DNA from: Actinophytocola sp.
Lineage (GTDB): Bacteria; Actinomycetota; Actinomycetes; Mycobacteriales; Pseudonocardiaceae
Direction of reading: 5' to 3'
Assembly (NCBI GenBank): GCA_009377395.1
Contig: WHUB01000014.1
Location: forward strand, 1 to 64,000
Length of the DNA stretch: 64,000 nucleotides
Translations under genes and position numbers: made by a program
Notes under the pieces: generated by a model
Database searches by the model: none
What the model was told of the DNA's origin: nothing
Seen by the model: only the letters and a program-made list of their open reading frames with translations
Shown here: one piece after another, positions 41,274 to 50,504 of the stretch
How positions within the stretch are numbered: the stretch's first letter is position 1
Layout of the letters: each line of letters opens with the position of its first letter

Positions 41274-42683
41274 TCACATCCGGCGGAGGGCGGAGCGGGC
41301 GGCGTTGTGACCGCCCATGCCGTGGACTCCGGCCCCGGGCGGGGTGGCGGCCGAACAGATGAACACCCCGGACACCCCGGTGTAGTAGGGGTCCAGCGCG
41401 ACCCGGGGACGCATCACCATCTGCAGCGGCGTGTTGGCGCCGGTGATGATGTCGCCGCCGACGTAGTTGGGGTTGTAGGCGGCCATGTCGGCGGTCGACC
41501 GCACGAACCGGCCCACGATCCGGTCCCTGACGCCCGGCGCGAACCGCTCGATCTGGTCGATGATCGCCTCGGTGGCGTCGCCGGTGTAGCCGTGGGGCAC
41601 GTGGGCATACGCCCAGATCGGATGGACGTCGCCCGCCGAGCGGGACGGGTCGGCGAGATACTGCTGGGCGACCAGCACGAACGGCCGGTCCGGCATCCGG
41701 CCGAAGTGGATCTCCCGTTCGGCGTGCACCACCTCGTCGATCGTGCCGCCGAGATGTAGCGTGCCCGCCTTGCGGCAGGCCTCGTTGCGCCACGGGATAC
41801 CGCCCTCGACGGCGAGGTCCACCTTGAACGCGCCCGGCGCGGGCCGGAACCGCCGGTAGGCGCGCCGCACCCTGCCCGGCAGCCGATCGCCGAGCAGGTC
41901 GGCGGCCGCGCCGGGCGTGAGGTCGAGCATCATCACGTCGGCTGGCGGCAGCTCGTCCAGCGAGCGCACCCGCACCCCGGTCTCGATCTTGCCGCCGTGC
42001 GCCTCGACGATCGCGGCGAGCGCGGCGGTGATGGTGCGCGAGCCGCCGCGCGCGACCGGCCAGCCGAACCGGTGCCCGGACGCGATCATCATGGTGCCGA
42101 GCGCGGCCGTCGTCGGCGCGGTCAGCGGGTGGTAGACGTGCGCGGCGACCCCCGCGAACAGCGCCTTCGCTTCCGCCGTGCGCCACCGCCTGGCCAGCAT
42201 CGTGGCGGGCAGCAAGGCGCGCGGACCGAACCGGGCCAGCCGCAGCGGGTGCTTCGGCAGGTGCGCCACCGGCCGCAGCAGATCCTCAGCGAGGTCGTCG
42301 AAGCCCTCGGCAAGCGGCCCGAACAGCCGGCGCCATTGACGGCCGTCCGAGCCCAGGCCCTCGGCGGTGTCCCCAATCGAACGCACCATGACGCCGGCGC
42401 CACCGCCGTCGAGCGGGTGCGCCAGGTCCACCTCGGGCCAGCACCAGGAAACGCCGTGGCGTTCCAGATCGAGCGATCGCATGAAGGGTGAGCCGATGCC
42501 CATCGGATGCACAGCCGAGCAGTGGTCGTGCAGCACGCCAGGCACCGTCAGCTCGCTGCTGCGGGTGCCGCCGCCGATCTCGTCGGCCGCCTCGAGCACC
42601 GTGACGCCGACCCCGGCCTGGGCGAGGGTGACGGCCGCCGCCAGCCCGTTCGGGCCGGCTCCGACCACGATCGCGCTGGTCAT
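41274..42683 (-). CDS. Phytoene-dehydrogenase-like FAD oxidoreductase
   Basis: A 469-residue flavoprotein of the CrtI/NAD(P)-binding amine-oxidase-like group. AIVVGAGPNGLAAAVTLAQAGVGVTVLEAADEIGGGTRS (residues 4-42) is the FAD fold. HPMGIGSPF, RGGSRTITAALAAIVEAHGGKIETGVRV and the C-terminal GVFICSAATPPGAGVHGMGGHNAAR (about 438-462) are typical. It is the last gene of an operon behind an acyl-CoA ligase and a DUF3556 membrane protein, overlapping the latter by 4 bp (ATGA). Desaturation of a lipid-linked or acyl substrate is likely; there are no carotenoid synthesis genes nearby. Confidence 0.85.
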   Translation of the reverse strand: MTSAIVVGAGPNGLAAAVTLAQAGVGVTVLEAADEIGGGTRSSELTVPGVLHDHCSAVHPMGIGSPFMRSLDLERHGVSWCWPEVDLAHPLDGGGAGVMVRSIGDTAEGLGSDGRQWRRLFGPLAEGFDDLAEDLLRPVAHLPKHPLRLARFGPRALLPATMLARRWRTAEAKALFAGVAAHVYHPLTAPTTAALGTMMIASGHRFGWPVARGGSRTITAALAAIVEAHGGKIETGVRVRSLDELPPADVMMLDLTPGAAADLLGDRLPGRVRRAYRRFRPAPGAFKVDLAVEGGIPWRNEACRKAGTLHLGGTIDEVVHAEREIHFGRMPDRPFVLVAQQYLADPSRSAGDVHPIWAYAHVPHGYTGDATEAIIDQIERFAPGVRDRIVGRFVRSTADMAAYNPNYVGGDIITGANTPLQMVMRPRVALDPYYTGVSGVFICSAATPPGAGVHGMGGHNAARSALRRM

Positions 42684-44431
42684 ACCGTGGCATCCCGACG
42701 TAGGTCACGCCGCCACGTCACGTGCGCCGGGATACCCCCGTCGTCGTCCAGCCAGGGCTGCCGGTCGCACATGTCCTTCACACTCACCCAGCCTTCCTCG
42801 ATCACGCCCAGCGCGGCGTCGATGATCTTGTAACGCTGCCGCTGGGTCTGGATGGGCTGCGACTCGAGAAAGACCACCCGCACCTCGCCGGGCGCGAAGC
42901 CGCAGCGCTGTTGCAGTGCCGCGACGAACCGGTCGTCGTGCAGGTGTCCCTCGCCGAAGTTCCAGCCGAGCACCGTGCCCGCGACGAACTCGCCCTCACG
43001 GATGTCGTAGTCGCCGAGGTCGTCCTCGACCGCGCGGGGCAGCAGCCCGAGCAACGCGCGACCGTGGTGGTGCATGGAGCGGAACACCACGGCCTTTTGC
43101 ATCAACAGCTCGGCCATCTCCTCACCATAGAGGGTGGTGAGCTGGGTCTTCTGCAGCCGCGACGACTTCACCACGTGCTCGTCGATCTTGGCCTCGCTGC
43201 CCTTGCGGAACGCCCACATGCTGGTGGCCCAGTTGCCCGCGTAGTAGCGCATCGACACCAGGAACGATGCCAGGTGCGGCTTGGTGTTGCCGATCGCGGG
43301 ACCGGCGACCAGGCAGACCAGCAGGATCGCGCCGAGCAGCGGTGAGCCGAGGTCGAGCACGCTGATCTCGGCGTAGTGCCCGAACAGGAACAGCGCGCCG
43401 AAGATCACGTAGACGTTCCACTCCAGCGGCACGCCGAGCGGGAACGTCGAGATGATGTGCAGATGGAAGATCACCATGATCGCCAGCGCGATCGTGGTCG
43501 GCCAGCCGCCGTGGCTGAACAGCAGCACCAACGGCACGCTGTACTCGATCACGGTGCCGGTGTGGGCGAGCGTCGCCACCACCCGCGATGGCCGGATGTC
43601 GGTGGGGAAGTTCTTGAACAGCTTCCGCTTGAACCACTTGACGCGCTGCAGCGGGCTGTTGGTGATCATCACCGACACCACGAACGGGAAATGCCGGTTC
43701 AGCTTGGACGTCGCCGCGCCCCACCAGATCGCCACCATCAGCAGCTTCAGCCCAATCAGCATGTCACCGAACGGGAAGAAGAAGATCAGCAGCGGCACCC
43801 AGTACTGCTCGGCGCGGGCGGCGAGGAAGATCGTCTTGTCACGCAGGCCGAGCACCGGCAGCAGCACCACCAGCGGGATCAGCCGCATCGGGTCGATCAT
43901 GCCGACGTCGCTGACGCCGGGGATCGGCTCGGCGCCGGGCGAGACAAGCAGCCACACCGCGGCCGCGATGACGCCCAGGTAGAGGACGACGTCAACCAGC
44001 GAACGCCGGGTGCCCGCGGTGAGCGGCACCCTGCCCGGCCACGGCGGCAGCCGCATCGTGCCCGGCCGCAGCCAGTACATGAACGCCCCGACCGGCGGCA
44101 GGAAGCGGAACGTCAGCGGGCCCGACGCGCAGCCGAAGCCGAGCACCTCGAACAGCAGCGTGAAGACGACGACCTTCTGGTAGAAGATCGGCTCGGTCCA
44201 CCAGGATCCGAAGTCGGATATCGTGCCGAGCCCAGGCGTGGTGGCCGCGATGGCGATGGCGCCGAACGCGTAGGCCAGCATTTTCACGATGTAGAGCAGG
44301 TAGACCGAGTACGGCGAGCCGAAGCCGTTCTCGACCCAGTCGACGACGAGCGGGTGGATGCGCCGCAGCAACGGCCGGGTGCGCCACTCGCTGATGTCGA
44401 AGTCAGGTGACCTGGGGGCGATGAAACCCAT
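42680..44431 (-). CDS. DUF3556 multi-span membrane protein
   Basis: A 583-residue protein. About ten hydrophobic spans fill residues 40-400 (YSVYLLYIVKMLAYAFGAIAIAA, VVVFTLLFEVLGFGCASG, LVDVVLYLGVIAAAVWLLV, VPLLIFFFPFGDMLIGLKLLMVAIWWGAA, and others), resembling HTTM (gamma-carboxylase-like) membrane domains. The C-terminal 180 residues are soluble (MHHHGRALLGLLPRAVEDDLGDYDIREGEFVAGTVLGWNFGEGHLHDDRF). The family has no known function. It sits 9 bp after the acyl-CoA ligase gene and overlaps the FAD enzyme gene, so the three probably handle one lipid substrate. Confidence 0.83.
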   Translation of the reverse strand: MGFIAPRSPDFDISEWRTRPLLRRIHPLVVDWVENGFGSPYSVYLLYIVKMLAYAFGAIAIAATTPGLGTISDFGSWWTEPIFYQKVVVFTLLFEVLGFGCASGPLTFRFLPPVGAFMYWLRPGTMRLPPWPGRVPLTAGTRRSLVDVVLYLGVIAAAVWLLVSPGAEPIPGVSDVGMIDPMRLIPLVVLLPVLGLRDKTIFLAARAEQYWVPLLIFFFPFGDMLIGLKLLMVAIWWGAATSKLNRHFPFVVSVMITNSPLQRVKWFKRKLFKNFPTDIRPSRVVATLAHTGTVIEYSVPLVLLFSHGGWPTTIALAIMVIFHLHIISTFPLGVPLEWNVYVIFGALFLFGHYAEISVLDLGSPLLGAILLVCLVAGPAIGNTKPHLASFLVSMRYYAGNWATSMWAFRKGSEAKIDEHVVKSSRLQKTQLTTLYGEEMAELLMQKAVVFRSMHHHGRALLGLLPRAVEDDLGDYDIREGEFVAGTVLGWNFGEGHLHDDRFVAALQQRCGFAPGEVRVVFLESQPIQTQRQRYKIIDAALGVIEEGWVSVKDMCDRQPWLDDDGGIPAHVTWRRDLRRDATV

Positions 44432-44440
44432 GCGATGTCC

Positions 44441-45901
44441 TTAGGCGGAAAGGGAAATATCGGTCAGCCCGGATCGCAACGATGGCTTGTCGATCTTGCC
44501 GACCGGGTTCTTCGGCAGCACGCCGACGAAGCGGATCTCGTCGGGCAGCTTGTACTTCGACAGCGACTCGCGGCACAGTTCGTGCAGCTCGTCGGCGGTG
44601 ACGGTGGTCTCGGGCCGGGTCGAGACGAATGCCAGCGGCACCTCGCCGAGCACGTCGTGCGGCGCGCCGACGACGGCCGCCTCCAGCACGCCGGGATGGC
44701 GGTACAGGACGGTCTCGATCTCCTTGGGATAGATGTTCTCGCCGCCCCGGATGATCATGTCCTTGATCCGGTCGACCAGCACCAGATAGCCGTCCTCGTC
44801 GAAGTAGCCGACGTCGCCGGTGTGCAGCCAGTCGTCCACGATGGTCTTCGCGGTCGCGTCGGGCTTGTTGAGGTAGCCGCGCATCACGTTCGGTCCCCGG
44901 ACGACGACCTCACCGGTGCCGCCCTGCGAGAGGACGGCGCCCGTTTCGTCCATGACGGCGACCTCCTGGCCGGGGAACGGCAGGCCGACCGTGCCCGGCT
45001 TGCGTACGCCGTCGATCGGATTGATGGTCGACGCGCAGGTGCCCTCGGACAGCCCGTAGCCCTCGATGATCGGAACGCCGTAGCGCAGCTCGAAGCGGTC
45101 GATCAGCTCCGGCGGCATCGGTGCCGCGCCGCAGATCGCGACCCGCAGCGACGAGGTGTCCGGCTGCTCGTCCTCGGGCAGCGCGGTCAGCATCGCGTAG
45201 ATCGCGGGCACGGCGGAGAAGTAGGTCGGCTGGGTCCGCTCGACGGTGCGGAAGAACGTCGTCGGGCTGAACTGACCGGCGATGGTCGCGCGCCCGCGGG
45301 CGAGCAGCGAGGACAGGATGCTCACCACGATACCGTTGACGTGGAACAGCGGGAGGACGAGCAGGCTGTGGTCGGTCTCGTTCAGGTCGACCGCCGAGAT
45401 CGCCATCTCGCACATCGCCGCGAGGTTCGCGTGGTCCAGCATCACACCCTTGGGTCTGCCGGTCGTGCCGCTGGTGTAGATCAGTAGCGCGAGCCGATCG
45501 TGCCCCGGCGTCACGGCGGGTTCGGCGTCGTCGGGATCGGCCGCGAGCTCGACGGTCGGCATGGTGAGTCCCGACAGCTCGTGGTCGTCCACAATGGTCA
45601 CCACGGCGCCGGAGTCGGTGATCTGGTACTCCGCCTCGTCGGTGGTCAGCGCCGGGTTGATGGGCGTGACGACGGCGCCGAGCCGCCACGCCGCGAACAG
45701 CGTCACGACGAGGTCGAGCCGGTTGGGCAGCATCACCCCGACGACGTCGCCGCCGCCGACGCCACGTCGCCGCAACGCGACGCTCGCGGCACGCACCCTG
45801 GTCAGGAACTCGGCATTGGTCAGCTGCGCCGAGTCGTCCGCGATGCAGGCGGCATCGGGACGCTCCTCCGCGCGCAGGTCCGGCAGCAGCGAGAAATGCA
45901 T
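44441..45901 (-). CDS. Fatty-acyl-CoA/AMP ligase, class I
   Basis: A 486-residue adenylate-forming enzyme. LLIYTSGTTGRPKGVMLDHANL (about 139-160) is the P-loop. EGYGLSEGTCAS, the [38 protein letters not shown] hinge (about 370-407) and the lysine in PKNPVGKIDKPSLR are present. AAGGAGCGAC lies 1-10 nt before the ATG at 45901. It would load a fatty or aromatic acid onto CoA for the following membrane protein and FAD dehydrogenase. Confidence 0.88.
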   Translation of the reverse strand: MHFSLLPDLRAEERPDAACIADDSAQLTNAEFLTRVRAASVALRRRGVGGGDVVGVMLPNRLDLVVTLFAAWRLGAVVTPINPALTTDEAEYQITDSGAVVTIVDDHELSGLTMPTVELAADPDDAEPAVTPGHDRLALLIYTSGTTGRPKGVMLDHANLAAMCEMAISAVDLNETDHSLLVLPLFHVNGIVVSILSSLLARGRATIAGQFSPTTFFRTVERTQPTYFSAVPAIYAMLTALPEDEQPDTSSLRVAICGAAPMPPELIDRFELRYGVPIIEGYGLSEGTCASTINPIDGVRKPGTVGLPFPGQEVAVMDETGAVLSQGGTGEVVVRGPNVMRGYLNKPDATAKTIVDDWLHTGDVGYFDEDGYLVLVDRIKDMIIRGGENIYPKEIETVLYRHPGVLEAAVVGAPHDVLGEVPLAFVSTRPETTVTADELHELCRESLSKYKLPDEIRFVGVLPKNPVGKIDKPSLRSGLTDISLSA

Positions 45902-45996
45902 GTCGCTCCTTGTCACAGGCGGTGTGATCCGGTTGTGAGCAGCGTAGGAACGTGCGGAAAGGCGGGTAATAGGTCCCGAATACGAACCTCGCGGGT

Positions 45997-46021
45997 CGCT
46001 TCGTGTCCCCGACACAAAGCG
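45997..46021. repeat. Stem-loop in the divergent promoter region
   Basis: CGCTTCGTGTC (45997-46007) and GACACAAAGCG (46011-46021) pair at 10 of 11 positions around a CCC loop. It lies 96 bp upstream of the acyl-CoA ligase start and 105 bp before the 58-codon gene on the other strand. It may be a regulator site or a 5' RNA structure; no T-tract follows. Confidence 0.5.
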
Positions 46022-46038
46022 CGGGGCGACATCGGAAA

Positions 46039-46056
46039 TACGTATCGGTGTACGTA
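46039..46056. promoter_or_regulatory. Two TACGTA palindromes 12 bp apart
   Basis: TACGTA occurs at 46039-46044 and 46051-46056 in a short AT-richer stretch between the divergent acyl-CoA ligase gene and the 58-residue protein gene. The spacing of about one helical turn suggests cooperative binding by a regulator, possibly the GAF-LuxR protein encoded nearby. This is pattern-based only. Confidence 0.4.
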
Positions 46057-46126
46057 GCAATCCCGGTTCGCCCGGCCACCGAGCGGGTAACACTGGAACC
46101 TGGACCTCCGACCCGAGGCAGGCGAC

Positions 46127-46303
46127 ATGAGCACCACAGCCGAACGTCCGACCGACCCGTTGCAGCGCATGGTGTGGCAGGCATGGCTCGACCTCAAGGA
46201 GGCGCGGGCGAACTGCGACATCGACGGCATGCTCCGCGCCGAGCGGCAGCTGAACGCGTTCCTCGACCAGATCGCGGCGAAGACGCTGGCCCCGGCGTCG
46301 TGA
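46127..46303 (+). CDS. 58-residue small conserved-looking protein
   Basis: An ATG preceded by GAGGCAGGCGAC opens a 59-codon frame with good actinobacterial codon bias (mostly G or C in third positions). The product is soluble and largely helical: DPLQRMVWQAWLDLKEAR (residues 10-27), then DIDGMLRAERQLNAFLDQIA (33-52), a pattern of two amphipathic helices that could form a hairpin or coiled coil. It lies alone on the plus strand and its stop is 5 bp from the end of the convergent LuxR-type gene. I do not recognise the family. Confidence 0.6.
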   Translation: MSTTAERPTDPLQRMVWQAWLDLKEARANCDIDGMLRAERQLNAFLDQIAAKTLAPAS

Positions 46304-46308
46304 CGGGT

Positions 46309-47133
46309 TTACGGAATCAGGCCCGCCCGGCGGCACTCGGCGATCAGCGCCAGCCGGTTGTGCACGCCGGTCTTGCGCATGGCCGCCTTCAGGTAGGACT
46401 TCACGGTGGCGGGCGAGAGCCCGAGCCGGTCGGCGGCGTCGGCGTTGGACAGCCCGTCGGCGACCTGCACGATGACGTCGAGCTCTCGGCGGGTGAGGTG
46501 GTGTTCGGCTGAGCGCGGCTCGACCGGCCCGGCACCAGCGCGCGCGGACAGCGCTTCGATGCGGGCGCGCAGTTCGGGGTCGGCGACCTGGTCGGCGAGC
46601 GCTCGGGCCTCGGCGTGGACCGCCCGGAGCTGCTCACGCAGGTGAGCCGACTCCCGCGCGTCGGCGGCGGTGTCGAGCTCCTCGATGCGTCGCGTGACCT
46701 CGTCGTCGACGCGCAGGTGGAAGCGGTATTCGTTGATGAGCCGATAGGCGATCTCGAGCCGCCGGTCGCTGATCGCGCTCACGCTGCGCAACGCGCCGTA
46801 GAGCATCGCGCGAGGGACGCCGTCGAGCATGACGGGAATCGCAAGGATGGATCGCAGGCCCGACTGCGCGACCGGCTTGTCGAAGTCATGCGTGATGCTC
46901 TCGGCGCGCTGGTAGTCGGTGACGGACATCGGCCTGCCGAGCAGCATCGCCTTGCCGCCGATACCGGCGCCGGCGGGGATGGTGAGCCCCCGCAGCGGGT
47001 GCATGTTCTCGCCGGAGACGCGGTCGATGACGTACCTGTCGGTGCGCGGCGCGATCTCGGCGCCGAACGCGCCGTCGAGTCCGGTCGAATCGCGGACCCG
47101 TGCGACAAGATCGTCCAGACACGCCCTGGGCAT
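46309..47133 (-). CDS. GAF-domain LuxR-type regulator
   Basis: A 274-residue regulator. The N-terminal 150 residues form a GAF-like sensor (LRGLTIPAGAGIGGKAMLLGRPMSVTDY, SGLRSILAIPVMLDGVPRAMLYGALR) as in transcription factors of short-chain acid and aromatic catabolism. A coiled linker follows (EEVTRRIEELDTA and on). The C-terminus is a LuxR helix-turn-helix (LTRRELDVIVQVADGLSNADAADRLGLSPATVKSYLKAAMRKTGVHNRLALIAECRRAG, about 211-270). It lies between two acyl-CoA ligase genes, so regulation of one or both is likely. Confidence 0.85.
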   Translation of the reverse strand: MPRACLDDLVARVRDSTGLDGAFGAEIAPRTDRYVIDRVSGENMHPLRGLTIPAGAGIGGKAMLLGRPMSVTDYQRAESITHDFDKPVAQSGLRSILAIPVMLDGVPRAMLYGALRSVSAISDRRLEIAYRLINEYRFHLRVDDEVTRRIEELDTAADARESAHLREQLRAVHAEARALADQVADPELRARIEALSARAGAGPVEPRSAEHHLTRRELDVIVQVADGLSNADAADRLGLSPATVKSYLKAAMRKTGVHNRLALIAECRRAGLIP

Positions 47134-47251
47134 GCGCCAAGTGTGGCACGCGCTGTGCCGGTAGATACCAATCCGGCCGAAACTAACCCGACCGGCGGGT
47201 CAACCGAGTCTGCCAGTCGGCTTACTTGCGGCCTCCTTGGTATACACCTGC

Positions 47252-48892
47252 TCAGCGACCTCCTGCCAGGAGGTCGGCTGCCCGCTCCCGCATCTCGACC
47301 TTGCGCACCTTCCCGGTGACGGTCATCGGGAACTCGGTGACGACGTGCACGTAGCGCGGGATCTTGTAGTGGGCGAGTTTTCCGGTGGCGAACTCCCGCA
47401 GTGACTCCGCCGTCATGGGCTCGGCGCCGTCGCGGAGGATCACCCAGGCCATCAGCTCCTCGCCGTAGTGGTCGTCCGGCACGCCGATGACCTGGGCGTC
47501 CACGATGTCGGGGTGGGTGTAGAGGAACTCTTCGATCTCGCGCGGGTAGACGTTCTCGCCACCGCGGATGATCATGTCCTTGATCCGGCCGGTGATCTGC
47601 ACGTAGTCATCGTCGTCCATGACGGCGAGGTCGCCGGTGTGCATCCAGCGGGCGGAGTCGATCGCCTCGGCGGTTTTGTCATCCTGCTCCCAGTACCCGA
47701 GCATGACCGAGTAGCCCCGGGTGCAGAACTCGCCGGGGGTGCCGCGCGGCACGGTCAGCCCGGTCTCCGGGTCGACGATCTTGATCTCGAGGTGCGGATG
47801 TACCCGGCCCACGGTCGACACCCTGCGGTCGATGCTGTCGTCGGCGCGGGTCTGCGTCGACACCGGGGACGTCTCGGTCATGCCGTAACAGATGGTCACC
47901 TCGTGCATGCCCATCTTGTCGATCACTTGCTTCATGATCTCGACCGGGCAGGGCGACCCGGCCATGATCCCGGTGCGCAGGCTGGAGAGGTCGTGTTCCT
48001 CGAACGACGGCTCGGCCAGCTCAGCGATGAACATCGTCGGCACGCCGTACAGCGAGGTGCACCGTTCGGCGGCGACGGCTTCGAGCGTCGTCGTGGGCTC
48101 GAACGCGGGCGCGGGGATCACCATGCACGCGCCATGGCTGGTGGCGGCGAGGTTGCCCATCACCATGCCGAAGCAGTGGTAGAAGGGCACCGGGATGCAG
48201 ATCCGGTCGGCCTCGGTGTAGCCGCACAGCTCGCCGACGAAGTAGCCGTTGTTCAGGATGTTGTGGTGCGACAGCGTGGCGCCCTTGGGGAACCCGGTGG
48301 TGCCCGAGGTGTACTGGATGTTGATCGGGTCGTCCGGGGTGAGCGTGCCCGCGATGTCGTCGAGCGTGCTCCGGTCGCCGTTCCTGCCCGCGGCGAGCAT
48401 GTCCTGCCACTCGGAGCCGCCGATGACCAGCACGTCGGTGAGGCTGGGGCACTCGGGCCGGGCCTCGTCGATCATGGCGACGTAGTCCGACGTCTTGAAG
48501 CCGGACGCCGAGACGAGGGTGCCGATCCCGGCCTGGTTGACCACGTAGGTCAGCTCGTGGGTGCGGTAGGCCGGGTTGATGTTGACCAGGATCGCGCCGA
48601 GCTTCGCCGTCGCGTACTGCACCAGCGTCCATTCGGCGCAGTTCGGGGACCAGATGCCCACCCGGTCGGCCTTGCCGACGCCGCGCGCGGCGAGCCCGAG
48701 CGCGACGACGTCGACGTCGACGTCGAACTCCCGGTAGGTCCAGCGCCTGCCGCTCTGATGGTCGACCAGCGCCTCACGCTCGCCGAAGGCCGCGACGGTG
48801 CGGGCGAGGTTGTCGCCGATGGTGTCACCGAGCAGCGGCGCGTCCGAGGTGCCGGATGCGTAACTTGGCTTCTGCGGCGTCACGGTTGACAT
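47252..48892 (-). CDS. AMP-binding fatty-acid CoA ligase
   Basis: A 546-residue adenylate-forming ligase of the FadD/medium-chain type. [29 protein letters not shown] (about 189-217) is the P-loop; [63 protein letters not shown] and the lysine in [10 protein letters not shown] complete the domains. The start at 48892 is chosen because GGAGGCCG precedes it; an ATG 6 codons earlier lacks this. It would activate fatty or aryl acids for beta-oxidation. Confidence 0.9.
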   Translation of the reverse strand: MSTVTPQKPSYASGTSDAPLLGDTIGDNLARTVAAFGEREALVDHQSGRRWTYREFDVDVDVVALGLAARGVGKADRVGIWSPNCAEWTLVQYATAKLGAILVNINPAYRTHELTYVVNQAGIGTLVSASGFKTSDYVAMIDEARPECPSLTDVLVIGGSEWQDMLAAGRNGDRSTLDDIAGTLTPDDPINIQYTSGTTGFPKGATLSHHNILNNGYFVGELCGYTEADRICIPVPFYHCFGMVMGNLAATSHGACMVIPAPAFEPTTTLEAVAAERCTSLYGVPTMFIAELAEPSFEEHDLSSLRTGIMAGSPCPVEIMKQVIDKMGMHEVTICYGMTETSPVSTQTRADDSIDRRVSTVGRVHPHLEIKIVDPETGLTVPRGTPGEFCTRGYSVMLGYWEQDDKTAEAIDSARWMHTGDLAVMDDDDYVQITGRIKDMIIRGGENVYPREIEEFLYTHPDIVDAQVIGVPDDHYGEELMAWVILRDGAEPMTAESLREFATGKLAHYKIPRYVHVVTEFPMTVTGKVRKVEMRERAADLLAGGR

Positions 48893-48985
48893 CGGCCTCC
48901 GCTCCCTCATGCTGTGGCTGTACCCGTGAAGTACGTCACTATCGTAGGGGCCGGTTCAACCGAGCACCCCCCAAAGTGGGTGCGG

Positions 48986-50428
48986 TCAGGCGTCGGCGTG
49001 CAGCGCCAGCCAGAGCTCGGCGCGGACACCGGGGCTGTCGAGGTCGCGGCCGGTCAACTGCGCCACCTTCGCCAGCCGGTTGCGCAGCGTGTGCCGGTGC
49101 ACGCCGAGCCGGGCCGCCGCACGGTCCCAGTGCCCGTTGTGCTCCAGCCAGCAGCGCAGCGACGTCAGCAACTCGCCGCGCCCGGTCTCGTCGTGCGCGC
49201 GCAGCGGGGCGAGCACCTGGTCGGCGAACGCTCGTGCAGCCTCCGGTCCGAGCAGCCCAAGCACACCACCGGCGGCGTGCTCGTCGTAGCGCACGACCGG
49301 CTTGACCGCCGACCGTGCCGCTTCGGCAGCGCGCCGCGCCTGCCGGTGGCCCGCCGCGATGTCCGAGGTGGGGGACGAGATTCCGGCGTGCAGCCCGGAG
49401 ATCCTGTCGGCGAGCTGGGTGATGTCGCCGAGCACCAGGACCTCGTCGTCGTGCTCGGCGAAGAAAACCTGTGGCAGCTCGGTCTCGATCGCATCCGCCG
49501 CGGCCGCCCGTGCCCGAGCGCTCCCCAGCAGCGACACCAGCCGCCACGGTGGCTGCGGCACGGCGGCGAACGCCGTGCCGATCGTGTCCAGCGCGAGCTG
49601 CTGCTGTCCGCTGAGCAACAGCGTCGCGAGGCCGCTCCGCAGTCCACGAAGGCTCGCGCCGTGGCTTCGGTCTTGTTCCAGTGCCAGCGTCAGCAGCGAT
49701 GCCGCCGTGGTGACGATGTGCCGGTCGGCGGCATCCAGCACAGGGCCGCCGACCGCGAGGAACCCGCGTCCCCTACTGCCCAGCGACTGCACCAGCACCT
49801 CGTCGTCGCCGATGGTCGTGAGCCGCGATCCGGCGCGTACCTGACGCAGCTCCGACCGCAGTGCCCTGGCGACGGAGCGTGCTGGTGCGGGCGCCGCCTC
49901 GCGTACCGCCCCGGCGGGGTCGAGCAGCAGCACCCAGGCGTCGACCAGCCGCGCAAGCTTGCGCACCAGCGCGCCGGGCCCGCGCTTGCCGAGCGCGGTG
50001 CGCGTCAGCTCCTGTTGCCCCTTGCCGGTGCGCACCACGGCGGCGTACTCGTCGGCGGCGACAGCGGCCGAAACGGCCTTGGTGATCGCGATGAACGGCG
50101 TCTTGCGGGGCACTTCCAGCAGCGGCAGTCCGTGCTCGGCGGCCGCGTCGATGAGCGCGCGAGGCACCTCGGCGTGGCTGAGCCCGCTGCCGAAGCCGAC
50201 GCCCGTGATACCGGCAGACACCAGCCGCCGCACGTAGTCCGCCACCGGCCCGTCGTTGATCGTGAGCCCGGTGGTGAGCAGTAGCTCGCCGCCGTCGAGG
50301 AACGGAGTGGGATCGGCCAGTTCGCTCGGATGCACCCATGCGATCGTCCGGTCGAGCGCCCGCTCGCCCGCCCGAACCCGCAGGTCGAGCGAGCGCTGGT
50401 CAACCAGCCCGCGCAGGGTAAGTGCCAT
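48986..50428 (-). CDS. PucR-family regulator, divergent from gabTD-like genes
   Basis: A 480-residue protein with the complete PucR layout. The N-terminal purine-catabolism regulator domain is LTLRGLVDQRSLDLRVRAGERALDRTIAWVHPSELADPTPFLDGGELLLTTGL (residues 3-55) up to LLEVPRKTPFIAITKAVSAAVAADE. A degenerate GGDEF-like middle follows, and then the helix-turn-helix LRCWLEHNGHWDRAAARLGVHRHTLRNRLAKVAQLTG (about 430-466). Divergence from an aminotransferase and aldehyde dehydrogenase pair is the arrangement known for GABA and amino-acid regulators of this family. The intergenic region has a matching inverted repeat at 50443-50468. Confidence 0.9.
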   Translation of the reverse strand: MALTLRGLVDQRSLDLRVRAGERALDRTIAWVHPSELADPTPFLDGGELLLTTGLTINDGPVADYVRRLVSAGITGVGFGSGLSHAEVPRALIDAAAEHGLPLLEVPRKTPFIAITKAVSAAVAADEYAAVVRTGKGQQELTRTALGKRGPGALVRKLARLVDAWVLLLDPAGAVREAAPAPARSVARALRSELRQVRAGSRLTTIGDDEVLVQSLGSRGRGFLAVGGPVLDAADRHIVTTAASLLTLALEQDRSHGASLRGLRSGLATLLLSGQQQLALDTIGTAFAAVPQPPWRLVSLLGSARARAAAADAIETELPQVFFAEHDDEVLVLGDITQLADRISGLHAGISSPTSDIAAGHRQARRAAEAARSAVKPVVRYDEHAAGGVLGLLGPEAARAFADQVLAPLRAHDETGRGELLTSLRCWLEHNGHWDRAAARLGVHRHTLRNRLAKVAQLTGRDLDSPGVRAELWLALHADA

Positions 50429-50442
50429 AATGGCGAATTCTA

Positions 50443-50468
50443 GCTGCCAAGTTATCCAATCTGGCAGC
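50443..50468. promoter_or_regulatory. Inverted repeat between the PucR gene and gabT
   Basis: GCTGCCA (50443-50449) and TGGCAGC (50462-50468) are perfect arms around a 12-bp AT-rich spacer. The site lies 15 bp from the PucR start and 37 bp from the gabT start. GCCATAATGGC (50424-50434), a second palindrome, covers the PucR start codon. Both are good candidates for PucR binding. Confidence 0.6.
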
Positions 50469-50504
50469 CTGACGGATCACGCGCGCTGGCCCATGCTGAA
50501 GAGC

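Noticed and set aside
41119-42186. Minus-strand frame ending in GHNVPGA repeats
   Set aside because: It is a shadow of the FAD enzyme gene that runs into the extragenic repeat; the repeat, not the peptide, is the real feature.
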